From assembly GCA_030039615.1 (NCBI GenBank), contig JASHVF010000284.1, forward strand, positions 1 to 14,558: a DNA stretch of 14,558 nucleotides, in the 5' to 3' direction. This stretch comes from Gammaproteobacteria bacterium (lineage in GTDB: Bacteria; Pseudomonadota; Gammaproteobacteria; Steroidobacterales; Steroidobacteraceae). The translations under genes were made by a program, and so were the position numbers. The notes below the pieces were generated by a model. That model worked only from the letters and a program-made list of their open reading frames with translations, was not told the origin of the DNA and did not search any database. Of this stretch, positions 6,068 through 13,380 are shown piece by piece (within the stretch, counting starts at the first letter, position 1; the number at the start of each line of letters is the position of its first letter).

Positions 6068-6670
6068 TTACTTGCGCTCGAGCGTGTGCAGCGGCACGGT
6101 GGCGGAAGGCGCGCGCACCGGCCGATCGGGCTCGGGCGCTGCGAGCGGCCTCACCTCGCGCAGCTCCGCCAGGCAGCGTGCCGCCAGCTCCTGGTACTCG
6201 CGCGTACCGGTCGCCTTCCAGGCGAGCTCCTCGGCGCTCAGCTCGCGCACGATGCGCGCCGGCACGCCGGTGACCAGCGTGCGCGGCGGCACCACAAATC
6301 CGGCGCGCACGAAGCTCGCGGCGCCGACGAACGCCTCCTCGCTCACGACCACGCCGTCCATGACGACCGCATGGATGCCGATGAGCGCCCCGCGCCGCAC
6401 GCTGCAGCCATGCAGCACCGCGCCGTGTCCGACGTGGCTCTCCGGCTCGAGCAGCACGTCCTGGCCCGGAAAGCTGTGCAGCACGCAGTTGTCCTGCACG
6501 TTGCAGCCGGCGCTCAGGACTATGCGGCCGAAGTCCCCGCGCAGCGAAGCTCCGGGCGCCACGTAGCAGCGCGGCCCGACCGTCACGTCGCCGATCAGCA
6601 CGGCGAGCGGGTGCACGAAGGCCTGTCGGTCGACGACCGGCGTGAATCCCTCGAAGGCATAACAGGGCAT
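6068..6670 (-). CDS. paaY: PaaY-like thioesterase / gamma-carbonic-anhydrase-fold protein
   Basis: A 200-residue left-handed beta-helix protein built from hexapeptide repeats (about residues 10-140) with a C-terminal helix. It begins MPCYAFEGFTPVV and has the ELAWKATGTREYQELAARC tail segment, both of which match E. coli PaaY as I recall it. PaaY is a thioesterase that clears dead-end hydroxylated CoA adducts in phenylacetate catabolism; the fold is trimeric with zinc between subunits. Visible are RGD (R44, D46), NVQD (Q59, D60) and the three zinc histidines H65, H82 and H87 of the gamma-carbonic anhydrase pattern. The start is four bases after the stop of the crotonase gene, so they are one transcript. 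The rest of the paa genes are not in this window, so phenylacetate involvement is inferred; a more general CoA-thioester hydrolase is possible. Confidence 0.82.
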   Translation of the reverse strand: MPCYAFEGFTPVVDRQAFVHPLAVLIGDVTVGPRCYVAPGASLRGDFGRIVLSAGCNVQDNCVLHSFPGQDVLLEPESHVGHGAVLHGCSVRRGALIGIHAVVMDGVVVSEEAFVGAASFVRAGFVVPPRTLVTGVPARIVRELSAEELAWKATGTREYQELAARCLAELREVRPLAAPEPDRPVRAPSATVPLHTLERK

Positions 6671-6674
6671 GGCC

Positions 6675-7424
6675 CTAGCCGCGCCCCTTGCCGAGCAGCG
6701 CCTGCACCCGCGCGCGAAACTCCGCGGATTTGAGGCGCGCCGAGAACTCGCGTACCTCGGCGTCGATGCGCGCCAGCAGCTCCGTGGGATCGCCGCGCAG
6801 CAGCCGTTTGGTGGCAGTGAGCGCGCCGGCCGGTTGCTGCGCGAGGCGCTGCGCCAGCGCGCGCGCCTCCTCCAGGAGCTTGCCCTCCTCGACCACGCGG
6901 TTCACGAGCCCGAGGCGCTCGGCCGCCACGGCATCGAGCGGCTGGCCGAGGAGCAGCAGCTCCGCCGCGCGCTGCTGGCCGACGAGCCGCGGCACGAGCA
7001 GCGAGCTGCCCGCCTCTGGTACCAGCCCGAGCGTGACGAACGGCATGGTAAGGACCGTGCGCTCCGCCGCTACCACCAGGTCGCAGTGCAGCAGCATCGT
7101 CACGCCGATGCCGACGGTCTGCCCGTGGACGGCGGCGATCAGCGGCTTGCCGAAGGTCGCGAGGGCGCGCAGCACCTCGATCACCGGGTGGGTGCCGCTG
7201 AACTCCGGGCCGGTGAGGAAGTCGTTGAGGTCGTTGCCGGCGGTGAAGCTCGCGCCCGCGCCCGAGAGCAGCACGACGCGCACCGCCTCGTCATCGAGCG
7301 CCGCTTGCAGGTGAGCAGCCAGCGCCTGGTACATCGCGAAGGTGATCGCGTTGCGCTTCTCGGGGCGGTTGAAGCGCAGCTCGCACACCCCCTCGGCGCA
7401 GGACCTGAGAATGTGCTCGCTCAA
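6675..7424 (-). CDS. Crotonase-fold protein, probable enoyl-CoA isomerase rather than hydratase
   Basis: A 249-residue enoyl-CoA hydratase/isomerase family protein, soluble, acting on acyl-CoA thioesters. The oxyanion-hole elements are present: ASFTAGNDL around residue 63 and HGQTVGIGVTM around G105. The two glutamates of true hydratases (rat E144 and E164) align with T109 and F129, so hydration chemistry looks lost. Instead E137 in TLGLVPEAGSS sits where the single acid of delta3,delta2-enoyl-CoA isomerases is found (PaaG has Asp in the corresponding stretch). The start codon is TTG (7422-7424), supported by GAGGAG eight bases upstream and by MSEHILRS aligning with normal family N-termini; no ATG is available before residue 31. 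It follows the M28 gene by 12 bases and precedes paaY by four. Substrate unknown. Confidence 0.82.
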   Translation of the reverse strand: MSEHILRSCAEGVCELRFNRPEKRNAITFAMYQALAAHLQAALDDEAVRVVLLSGAGASFTAGNDLNDFLTGPEFSGTHPVIEVLRALATFGKPLIAAVHGQTVGIGVTMLLHCDLVVAAERTVLTMPFVTLGLVPEAGSSLLVPRLVGQQRAAELLLLGQPLDAVAAERLGLVNRVVEEGKLLEEARALAQRLAQQPAGALTATKRLLRGDPTELLARIDAEVREFSARLKSAEFRARVQALLGKGRG

Positions 7425-7436
7425 GTGCGGCTCTCC

Positions 7437-8891
7437 TCAGTGCGGCGCTTCCTGGCCGCGAAAGTCGACATCGCTGTCGGCGGCGAGCCATACGAGCGCC
7501 GCCCAGGCCGCGACGTTCTGATCGAGCTGCTCGCGGTCGACCTTATCGAGCGTGTCATCCGCGGTGTGGTGGACGTCGAAGTAGTGCGTGCCATCCTGCA
7601 GCAGCGCGAACGGCGGCACCCCCGCCTCGTTCGTCGGACGCACGTCGGTGCCGGACTGACGCGCCGGCTCGGCCGCGGCCAGCACCCCGATCGGCTGCAG
7701 TACGCGCATCGCCGTCGTCGCGAACTCGCTCTTGACCACCGCCGCGGGCAGCTCGAGTGAGTACACCCGATCGGTGCCGAAGTCGCTCTCGGCGGCGAGC
7801 ACGTGGTGCGCGAGCTCCGCCTTGTGGCTGTCCGCGTAGGCATGACCGCCGAAGGCGCCGAAGGGCGCGACCGGCTGCGCCACCTCCTCGGAGCCGAACA
7901 GCACCACGCGCACGGTGCGCCGCGGCCCACGTTGCGGCAGATCCAGGATGAGTTTTGCCGCCGCCGTAACGATCGCCGTACCGGTGCCGTCGTCGACGGC
8001 TCCGGTTCCCTGATCCCAGCTGTCGAGGTGCGCCCCGAGCAGCACGACCTGCTCCGGGTGCACGCGGCCCGGCACGTCCGCGATCACGTTCTGCGAATGC
8101 GCGTCCGGTACGTAGGAGGCGCTCGAATAGAGGTGGATGCGCACCTTGCCACCGAGCGCCGCCAGGCGCTCGATCTGGTCGGCATCGGGTGCCGCGAGCG
8201 CAAACGCCGGCACCGGCACGCGCCCGTCGACGTATGCGGTGGTACCGGTATGGGCTATGCGGTTGCTGTCGGTGCCGACCGAGCGCAGCACGAAGGCGAT
8301 CGCGCCGCGCTTGGCGGCCTCCGCCGGGCCATCGACGCGCGCCTCGACCGCCGCCCCGTAGCCCGCGCCGTCCTGCATGCGCACCATGCGCGCGGCCACG
8401 AAGGCGATCTTGCCGTCGAGCGATCCGGCCGGCGCGGCCTTGAGATCCGCCAGCGTCGGAAAGATCACGACCTCGCCCTCGAGTCCGGTAGGCGGGGTCG
8501 GCGGCGACTCGCCGAGGGCTGCGACCACGAGCGGCTGGGGAACGGGCGCGACGATCTGCGCCGATTCGACGCCGCGCACCCACGCGGTGATCGGGAAGCT
8601 CTCGATGTGCACGTTGGCGAAGCCGAGCGCCTTGAGCCGCTCGGCGGCCCACTCGGCCGCGCGGTGCTCGTTGTCCGAGCCCGCCGGGCGCGGCCCGAAA
8701 CGTGTGGTGAGCTCGCTCACCCAGTCCCAGGCGAGGTTCTCGCCCGCCAGAGCCTCATCGCGCAGCTGCGCGGCGGTCTGCTCATCGGTCGGTTCGCTCG
8801 CCGCTGGGGCGGGCCGCGCGGCAGCGGCGACCGAGGCGAACAACAGCAGCGACAGCGCCATGGCCGCCCGGATGCAGGAGGTGTCGAGCAT
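7437..8891 (-). CDS. Secreted M28 family metallopeptidase (carboxypeptidase Q-like) with PA domain
   Basis: A 484-residue exported zinc peptidase. The signal peptide spans about residues 1-25 (hydrophobic core MALSLLLFASVAAAA, cleavage near AAA-RP). The catalytic M28 domain is split by a protease-associated (PA) insert, roughly 110-255, as in plasma glutamate carboxypeptidase. Dizinc-site residues are all visible: H288 and D290 (GAHLDSW), bridging D300 (AVDDGTG), catalytic E335 and ligand E336 (GSEE), D370 (ESDFG), and the final histidine in DVHHTADDT (441-442). It probably releases amino acids or dipeptides outside the cytoplasm. It is the first gene of a likely operon with the crotonase and paaY-like genes. 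The ATG at 8891 was kept because it gives a complete n-region; an internal Met at residue 11 is possible but would shorten the signal to its core. Confidence 0.88.
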   Translation of the reverse strand: MLDTSCIRAAMALSLLLFASVAAAARPAPAASEPTDEQTAAQLRDEALAGENLAWDWVSELTTRFGPRPAGSDNEHRAAEWAAERLKALGFANVHIESFPITAWVRGVESAQIVAPVPQPLVVAALGESPPTPPTGLEGEVVIFPTLADLKAAPAGSLDGKIAFVAARMVRMQDGAGYGAAVEARVDGPAEAAKRGAIAFVLRSVGTDSNRIAHTGTTAYVDGRVPVPAFALAAPDADQIERLAALGGKVRIHLYSSASYVPDAHSQNVIADVPGRVHPEQVVLLGAHLDSWDQGTGAVDDGTGTAIVTAAAKLILDLPQRGPRRTVRVVLFGSEEVAQPVAPFGAFGGHAYADSHKAELAHHVLAAESDFGTDRVYSLELPAAVVKSEFATTAMRVLQPIGVLAAAEPARQSGTDVRPTNEAGVPPFALLQDGTHYFDVHHTADDTLDKVDREQLDQNVAAWAALVWLAADSDVDFRGQEAPH

Positions 8892-8923
8892 GCAAGCCCC
8901 GCGAGGGTGAGGAAAGGCGCGCC

Positions 8924-8932
8924 ATTCTAGTC
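8924..8932 (-). promoter_or_regulatory. Candidate -10 region (GACTAGAAT) of the M28 peptidase operon
   Basis: On the minus strand GACTAGAAT ends 32 bases before the M28 start codon and contains TAGAAT, five of six bases of a -10 box. The same nine bases occur in the promoter gap of the aminomuconate operon at 2845-2853. A TTGGCG (8945-8950) lies upstream with a short 15-base spacer and overlaps the inverted repeat described separately. Confidence 0.35.
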
Positions 8933-8938
8933 TATTGG

Positions 8939-8960
8939 CAAAATCGCCAAGGCGATTTTG
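8939..8960 (-). terminator. Rho-independent-type hairpin after the GGDEF/EAL gene
   Basis: A perfect 10-base inverted repeat CAAAATCGCC-AA-GGCGATTTTG begins 47 bases beyond the TAG stop of the GGDEF/EAL gene. Read on the minus strand, an A-rich arm is followed by a GC core, a tight loop and a T-rich arm ending GATTTTG, the layout of an intrinsic terminator; the symmetry means it could work in both directions. A second, mutually exclusive pairing TTGGC (8935-8939) with GCCAA (8946-8950) overlaps it, so an operator role is also possible. Confidence 0.55.
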
Positions 8961-9006
8961 CAGACATCAGCTTCGCGCGGGGACTTTGGCGCCCTGCGCA
9001 GCAGTG

Positions 9007-12000
9007 CTATTTCGGCAGCTGCGCGAGCGGCGCGGGACGTGCCAGATAGAACCCCTGCGCGAAGTCCACGCCGATGCGCTTGAGCTCCTCCAGCACCGCC
9101 GCCGTCTCGACGCATTCGGCCACGGTGGCGATGCCGAGCGCGCGTCCCACGCGCCCGATGGCCTCGACCATGCTGCGGTTGACGGCATCCTGCGCCACGT
9201 GGCTGACGAACTGGCCGTCGATCTTGAGGAAGTCGACCGGGAGGGTCTTCAGGTATACGAACGAGGAGACTCCGGTGCCGAAGTCATCGAGGGAGAACTT
9301 GCAGCCGCGCGTCTTCAGCTCACTCATCAGGAAGCGGGCGTTGGAGAGACTGGTGACGGCCGCCGTCTCGGTGATCTCGAAGCACAACGCGCCCGCGATG
9401 CCCGGATCCGTCACGCTCTGCAGCATGAAGTCGACGAACGACTGGTCGTTGAGCGAGGTGCCCGAGAGATTGACGGCGAGCAGCGGCAGCGGCTGGCCGC
9501 CGCGCTGGCGTGCCTTGAGCAGCTCGAGGGCGTGCCGCACGACCCAGCGGTCGATCACCGGCATGACGTTGTAGCGCTCGGCCGCCGGGATGAACTCCGA
9601 CGGCGGCACCAGGGCGCCGCGGTCGTCGCGCAGCCGCACGGTGAGCTCGTGGAAGGCCGGCCCGGCTGCGGGCGCGCTCGCGAGCGGCACGATCGGCTGG
9701 AAAAAGAGCTCGAAGCGATTGTCCTCGGCGGCGCGCGTGACGCGCGACACCCACTGCATCTCGCGGTGGCGGTTGTCGACGCCGTCGGCCTCGTAGACAT
9801 GGATGCGGTTGCGGCCGGCGTCCTTGGCGGCGTAGCAGGCGATGTCGGCGGCGCTCATGACGCTGGTGACGTTCTCGGTCTCGGCGCGGATCTGCACGAT
9901 GCCGATGCTCGCGCCGACCGACAGCGTGCTCGAGCCCCATACGAAGCGGAAATCGCGGATCGCCTGGCGGATGCCTTCGGCGATGCGGCTCGCCTGCTCG
10001 ATGGTACAGCCCTCGAGCAGCACGCCGAACTCATCGCCCCCGAGCCGCGCGATCGTGTCGGTGGCGCGTACCCGCGTCTGCAGCAGCCCGGTCACGTCGC
10101 GCAACAGCCGGTCGCCCGCCTGGTGGCCGCAGGTGTCGTTGACGACCTTGAACTGATCGAGATCGATGTAGAGCAGCGCGTAGGCGCCCTCGCCGCGCTG
10201 CGCCGACAGCAGCGCCGCGTGCAGCCGGTTGTCGAACTCGCGGCGGTTGATGAGGCCGGTGAGCGCGTCGTGGCTCGCCTGGTAGGCGAGCGCGCGCTTC
10301 AGGCGTCGCTCCCGGGTGACGTCGTGGAATACCACCACGGCGCCGATCACCCTGCCGGCGCGGTCCGAGATCGGCGCCGCGGACTCCTGGATCGCCACCT
10401 CGGTACCGGCGCGCGTGATCAGCACCGTGTGGTCGTTGGCGGCGCCGCTGCCGCCGCGCCCGAGGGCGCCGGCGAGTGAATTGGCGATCGGCTCGCGGGT
10501 CAGTTCGTTGACGAGCTTCAGCACCGCCCCGAGCGGCTGGCCGCGCGCCTCGGTCAGGCTCCAGGCGGTGAGAGTCTCGGCGACCGGGTTCAGGTACTCG
10601 ATGCGTCCTTCCGCGTCGGTGGCGATGACCGCGTCGCCGATCGACTGCAGCGTCACCTGGGCGCGCTCCTTCTCGGCGAGCACCGCCTGCTCGGCGCGCT
10701 TGCGCGCGGTGATATCGACCACGGTGCCTTCGTAGCCGACGATCAGGCCGGAAGAATCGCGCATGGGACGCGAGTTCTCGAGGATCACCAGCTGCTGCCC
10801 GTCGCGGCGGCGCATGAGGAATTCCGCATCGCGCATGCCACCCTCGGCCTCCATGCGCCGCGCGAACAGGGCGCGGTCGGCCGGGTCCCAATAGAGCGCC
10901 GCGGCGCTCGGCAGCGCATAGAGCTCCTCGGCACTGGCGAAGCCCATCATCGCGACGAACGCCGGATTGACCGACAGCAGCCGCCCGTCGCGGCTGCTCT
11001 GGTAAACGCCCTCGGCGATGCTCTCGAAGAGTCCGCGGAACTTCGCTTCGCTGCCGCGCAGCGCCTCTTCGGCGAGCCGCCGTCCGATGGCGATGCCGGC
11101 AAGCTGCGCCGCGCGCGCCATGAGCTGCGTGTCCGCGGGCGCCGGCAGACCGGGCTCCGCGCGGTAGACGCCGAGCGATCCGAGCATGGTGCCGGCGGCG
11201 GCCTTGATGGGGGTCGACCAGGCGGCGCGCAGACCCGCCGCGAGCGCGATCTCACGCTGCTCGAGCCAGAACGGGTCCTTGGAGACATCCGCGACCAGCA
11301 CCGGGCGCCCGAGATACACCGCCGCGGCGCACGAGCCGTTGCGGATGTCGATGGCGGCGCGCTCGAGCGCGGCGCGCAGCGGCTCGGGCAGCTGCGGCGC
11401 AACCATGTGGGCGAACGTCGATCCGCCCTCGGCGAGCACGCTCACCGAGCAGACCGTGCCGACGCCCACCGATTCGACCAGGCTGGTGATGGAGGCGAGC
11501 ACCTGGGGAAGGGGCGCGGCGCGCGTCACGAGCTCGAACACTTCGCGCTCGGCGGCCGCGACGCGCTCGCCGCGCTTGCGCTCGGAGATGTCAGCGATGC
11601 TGCCGCGTATCAGACGCTTCGCTCCGCTCGGCAGGCGCAGCAGGCGCACCTCGCAGGCGATCTCGCGGCCGGCGGCATTCCTGTGCGTCCACTCGAACAC
11701 CGGCGACCCGCCCTCGAGCGCCTGCTGCACGTAGGCGCGGGCGCGCTCGGCGGACGGCGAGCCGTCGGGCTGCAGTGCGGGACTCAGCTCGACCGGGCCG
11801 AGCTCGAGGAGCCGCGCGCGCTCCAGGCCGAAGAGCTTCTGGCCGGGAAGATTCGCATCGACGAAGCGCCCGCTGTCGACGTCGAGCACCACGATCGCTT
11901 CGGGCGCATGATCGACCAGCAGCCGGTAGCGTGCCTCGCTCTCGCGCACCGCCTGCTCGGACTCGCGCCGCTCGGTCACATCGCGCAGGCACAGCACGAA

Positions 12001-12633
12001 CATCTCGCGCCGCGAGAGCGGCGCCTTGCTGACGGCGATCTCGGCCGGGAAGGTCTCGCCGTCCTTGCGCCGCGCCCACAGCTCGCGGGCCCGCAAGTCG
12101 AGTCCGGTGTCGCCGGTGCTCGCGGCATAACGCTGCAGCGCCTCGGGGATGGTCTCGCCGCTGGCGAGCTTCGGCAGCAGCAGCTCGATGCGCTGGCCGA
12201 TCACCTCGGCCTCGGCGTAACCGAACACGCGCTCGCCGGTCGGGTTGAAGGTGCGGATTACGCCGTCCTCATCGAGCGCCAGCACGACGTCCTTGATGTG
12301 ATCGAGGATGACCTGCAGGTGCTCGGAGCTCTGCTCGCGCGCTTCGTGGGCGAGCGCGCGGGCCTCATCCGCCATGAGCCGCATCGACTCGACGATGCCG
12401 CGCCGCTCGCGCTCGGCCGCGTGATAGTGGTCGTTGATCAGCTTCAGCAGCATCCCGAGATCGGGCGTGGCGCTGCCGGTACGCAGCTGCAGCTCCTTGA
12501 GGTGCGCGCGCAGCGCCGGGTGCCAGTCCTTGGCGTCGTCCGGACGCGGGTCGGCCCGTACGAGTGTCGTGGTTTGCCCCGGGATCAGTTCCTGAGGCTC
12601 AGCGAGTGCCCTGCTGCTCCGATTGCTTGACAT
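9007..12633 (-). CDS. PAS-PAS-GAF-PAS-PAS-GGDEF-EAL cyclic-di-GMP signalling protein
   Basis: A 1208-residue protein that probably both makes and degrades cyclic-di-GMP, with no membrane segment or signal peptide, so cytoplasmic. In order: a polar N-terminus and coiled coil (about 60-105), PAS (105-220), PAS (230-352, ending ADISERKR), GAF (365-520), PAS (528-645, ending VDITARKRAEQA), PAS (655-775, ending HDVTRER), GGDEF (785-950) and EAL (965-1205). The GGDEF motif is intact (865-869), with the inhibitory RxxD site (R856-D859) exactly five residues before it. The EAL domain reads ELT at its name motif (996-998), but the metal- and substrate-site residues remain: E996, N1055, E1086, D1116, D1117, K1137, E1173 and Q1193. 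So both activities look possible. What the PAS/GAF sensors bind cannot be told. The ATG at 12633 has only a weak ribosome site. The gene stands alone between two hairpins. Confidence 0.92.
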   Translation of the reverse strand: MSSNRSSRALAEPQELIPGQTTTLVRADPRPDDAKDWHPALRAHLKELQLRTGSATPDLGMLLKLINDHYHAAERERRGIVESMRLMADEARALAHEAREQSSEHLQVILDHIKDVVLALDEDGVIRTFNPTGERVFGYAEAEVIGQRIELLLPKLASGETIPEALQRYAASTGDTGLDLRARELWARRKDGETFPAEIAVSKAPLSRREMFVLCLRDVTERRESEQAVRESEARYRLLVDHAPEAIVVLDVDSGRFVDANLPGQKLFGLERARLLELGPVELSPALQPDGSPSAERARAYVQQALEGGSPVFEWTHRNAAGREIACEVRLLRLPSGAKRLIRGSIADISERKRGERVAAAEREVFELVTRAAPLPQVLASITSLVESVGVGTVCSVSVLAEGGSTFAHMVAPQLPEPLRAALERAAIDIRNGSCAAAVYLGRPVLVADVSKDPFWLEQREIALAAGLRAAWSTPIKAAAGTMLGSLGVYRAEPGLPAPADTQLMARAAQLAGIAIGRRLAEEALRGSEAKFRGLFESIAEGVYQSSRDGRLLSVNPAFVAMMGFASAEELYALPSAAALYWDPADRALFARRMEAEGGMRDAEFLMRRRDGQQLVILENSRPMRDSSGLIVGYEGTVVDITARKRAEQAVLAEKERAQVTLQSIGDAVIATDAEGRIEYLNPVAETLTAWSLTEARGQPLGAVLKLVNELTREPIANSLAGALGRGGSGAANDHTVLITRAGTEVAIQESAAPISDRAGRVIGAVVVFHDVTRERRLKRALAYQASHDALTGLINRREFDNRLHAALLSAQRGEGAYALLYIDLDQFKVVNDTCGHQAGDRLLRDVTGLLQTRVRATDTIARLGGDEFGVLLEGCTIEQASRIAEGIRQAIRDFRFVWGSSTLSVGASIGIVQIRAETENVTSVMSAADIACYAAKDAGRNRIHVYEADGVDNRHREMQWVSRVTRAAEDNRFELFFQPIVPLASAPAAGPAFHELTVRLRDDRGALVPPSEFIPAAERYNVMPVIDRWVVRHALELLKARQRGGQPLPLLAVNLSGTSLNDQSFVDFMLQSVTDPGIAGALCFEITETAAVTSLSNARFLMSELKTRGCKFSLDDFGTGVSSFVYLKTLPVDFLKIDGQFVSHVAQDAVNRSMVEAIGRVGRALGIATVAECVETAAVLEELKRIGVDFAQGFYLARPAPLAQLPK

Positions 12634-12664
12634 AATGAAGCCGTCTAAGCCCGATTCAAATGAT

Positions 12665-12689
12665 ACGGGCCGTCCTACGAGCGGCCCGT
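12665..12689 (-). terminator. GC-rich hairpin between the small lipoprotein gene and the GGDEF/EAL gene
   Basis: A perfect 8-base inverted repeat ACGGGCCG ... CGGCCCGT encloses a 9-base loop, 38 bases beyond the TAA stop of the lipoprotein gene and 32 bases before the ATG of the GGDEF/EAL gene. On the minus strand it is followed by ATCATTTG rather than a real T-run, so it is a weak intrinsic terminator at best. It could instead be a structure in the 5' leader of the GGDEF/EAL transcript. Confidence 0.45.
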
Positions 12690-12726
12690 GAAGCCCCTCG
12701 CGGTTCCTGCCAGTCCTTCGAGGATT

Positions 12727-13308
12727 TTATTGCGCCGCAGCAGCGGGTGCCGCTTTTCGGGCGGCCGGGGCGGGCGTGGGGGCGGTGCCCACATCGACCA
12801 GTCCGCTCCCGACGATGATCGGCATCGAGTAGACCGGCGTCCACGACTCCGCACCCGTCTTCACGGTGAAGCTCGCGGTCAGGGTGAAGATGCCCTCGCG
12901 CTTCGCCACCACCTTCAGGGCGTGGTGGATCGGGGAGCCAAAGACCACCTTGTCGACTGGCTCGATCGTGCCGCCGTCGACGATGTCGAGCCCGTCATCT
13001 CCCTGGATGCTCCCGGAGATTCGATCGATGTTGTCCCCGGCCGGCACGATGACGACGTCGACGTTCGCCGTATCGCCGACCTCGGGGTGTGCGGCGAGCT
13101 CGAATTTGAGCTGCAGGAGCGATGCACCGGCCTTGCCCGTCACCACGGCCGCGACCAGGTAGGGCGACAGCGCCTCGGCGGGACTCGCGGGCCTGATCGC
13201 GCCCGCCACCTTGGCCTTGGCTGCCGCCGGGGTGCTCTTGGAGCCGCAGCCCGCGGCCGCGAGGGCAACTACGACCGCCAGGGCGAGGCTTACAGTTGAG
13301 GCTCGCAT
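12727..13308 (-). CDS. Small lipoprotein of unknown function
   Basis: I do not recognise this 193-residue protein. The N-terminus is a clear lipoprotein signal: MRASTVSLALAVVVALAAAGC, with lipobox AAAGC and C21 as the lipidated residue; the next residues (GSK) lack an Asp at +2, consistent with outer-membrane sorting. A short Ala/Lys linker follows, then about 125 residues of alternating hydrophobic/polar strands (for example LLQLKFELAAHPEVGDTANVDVVIVPAG and FTLTASFTVKTG) that look like an immunoglobulin-like beta-sandwich, and a low-complexity Pro/Ala tail (about 174-193). No catalytic motif is visible. It lies 72 bases behind srkA on the same strand and may share its transcript. Start chosen at the signal peptide; the ribosome site is poor. 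Codon use resembles its neighbours, and the lipoprotein assignment is firmer than any role. Confidence 0.8.
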   Translation of the reverse strand: MRASTVSLALAVVVALAAAGCGSKSTPAAAKAKVAGAIRPASPAEALSPYLVAAVVTGKAGASLLQLKFELAAHPEVGDTANVDVVIVPAGDNIDRISGSIQGDDGLDIVDGGTIEPVDKVVFGSPIHHALKVVAKREGIFTLTASFTVKTGAESWTPVYSMPIIVGSGLVDVGTAPTPAPAARKAAPAAAAQ

Positions 13309-13380
13309 GCGCTGCGCACGTTACCTCAGGCGCAGGACGCGCGCACGTTCCGGGTCGGCATTTCGTTGACTGGCTCTCTA

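Noticed and set aside
12711..12729. TCCTTCGAGGA followed by TTTTATT as a plus-strand terminator.
   Set aside because: Four-base stem with a three-base loop and no plus-strand gene upstream that would need it.
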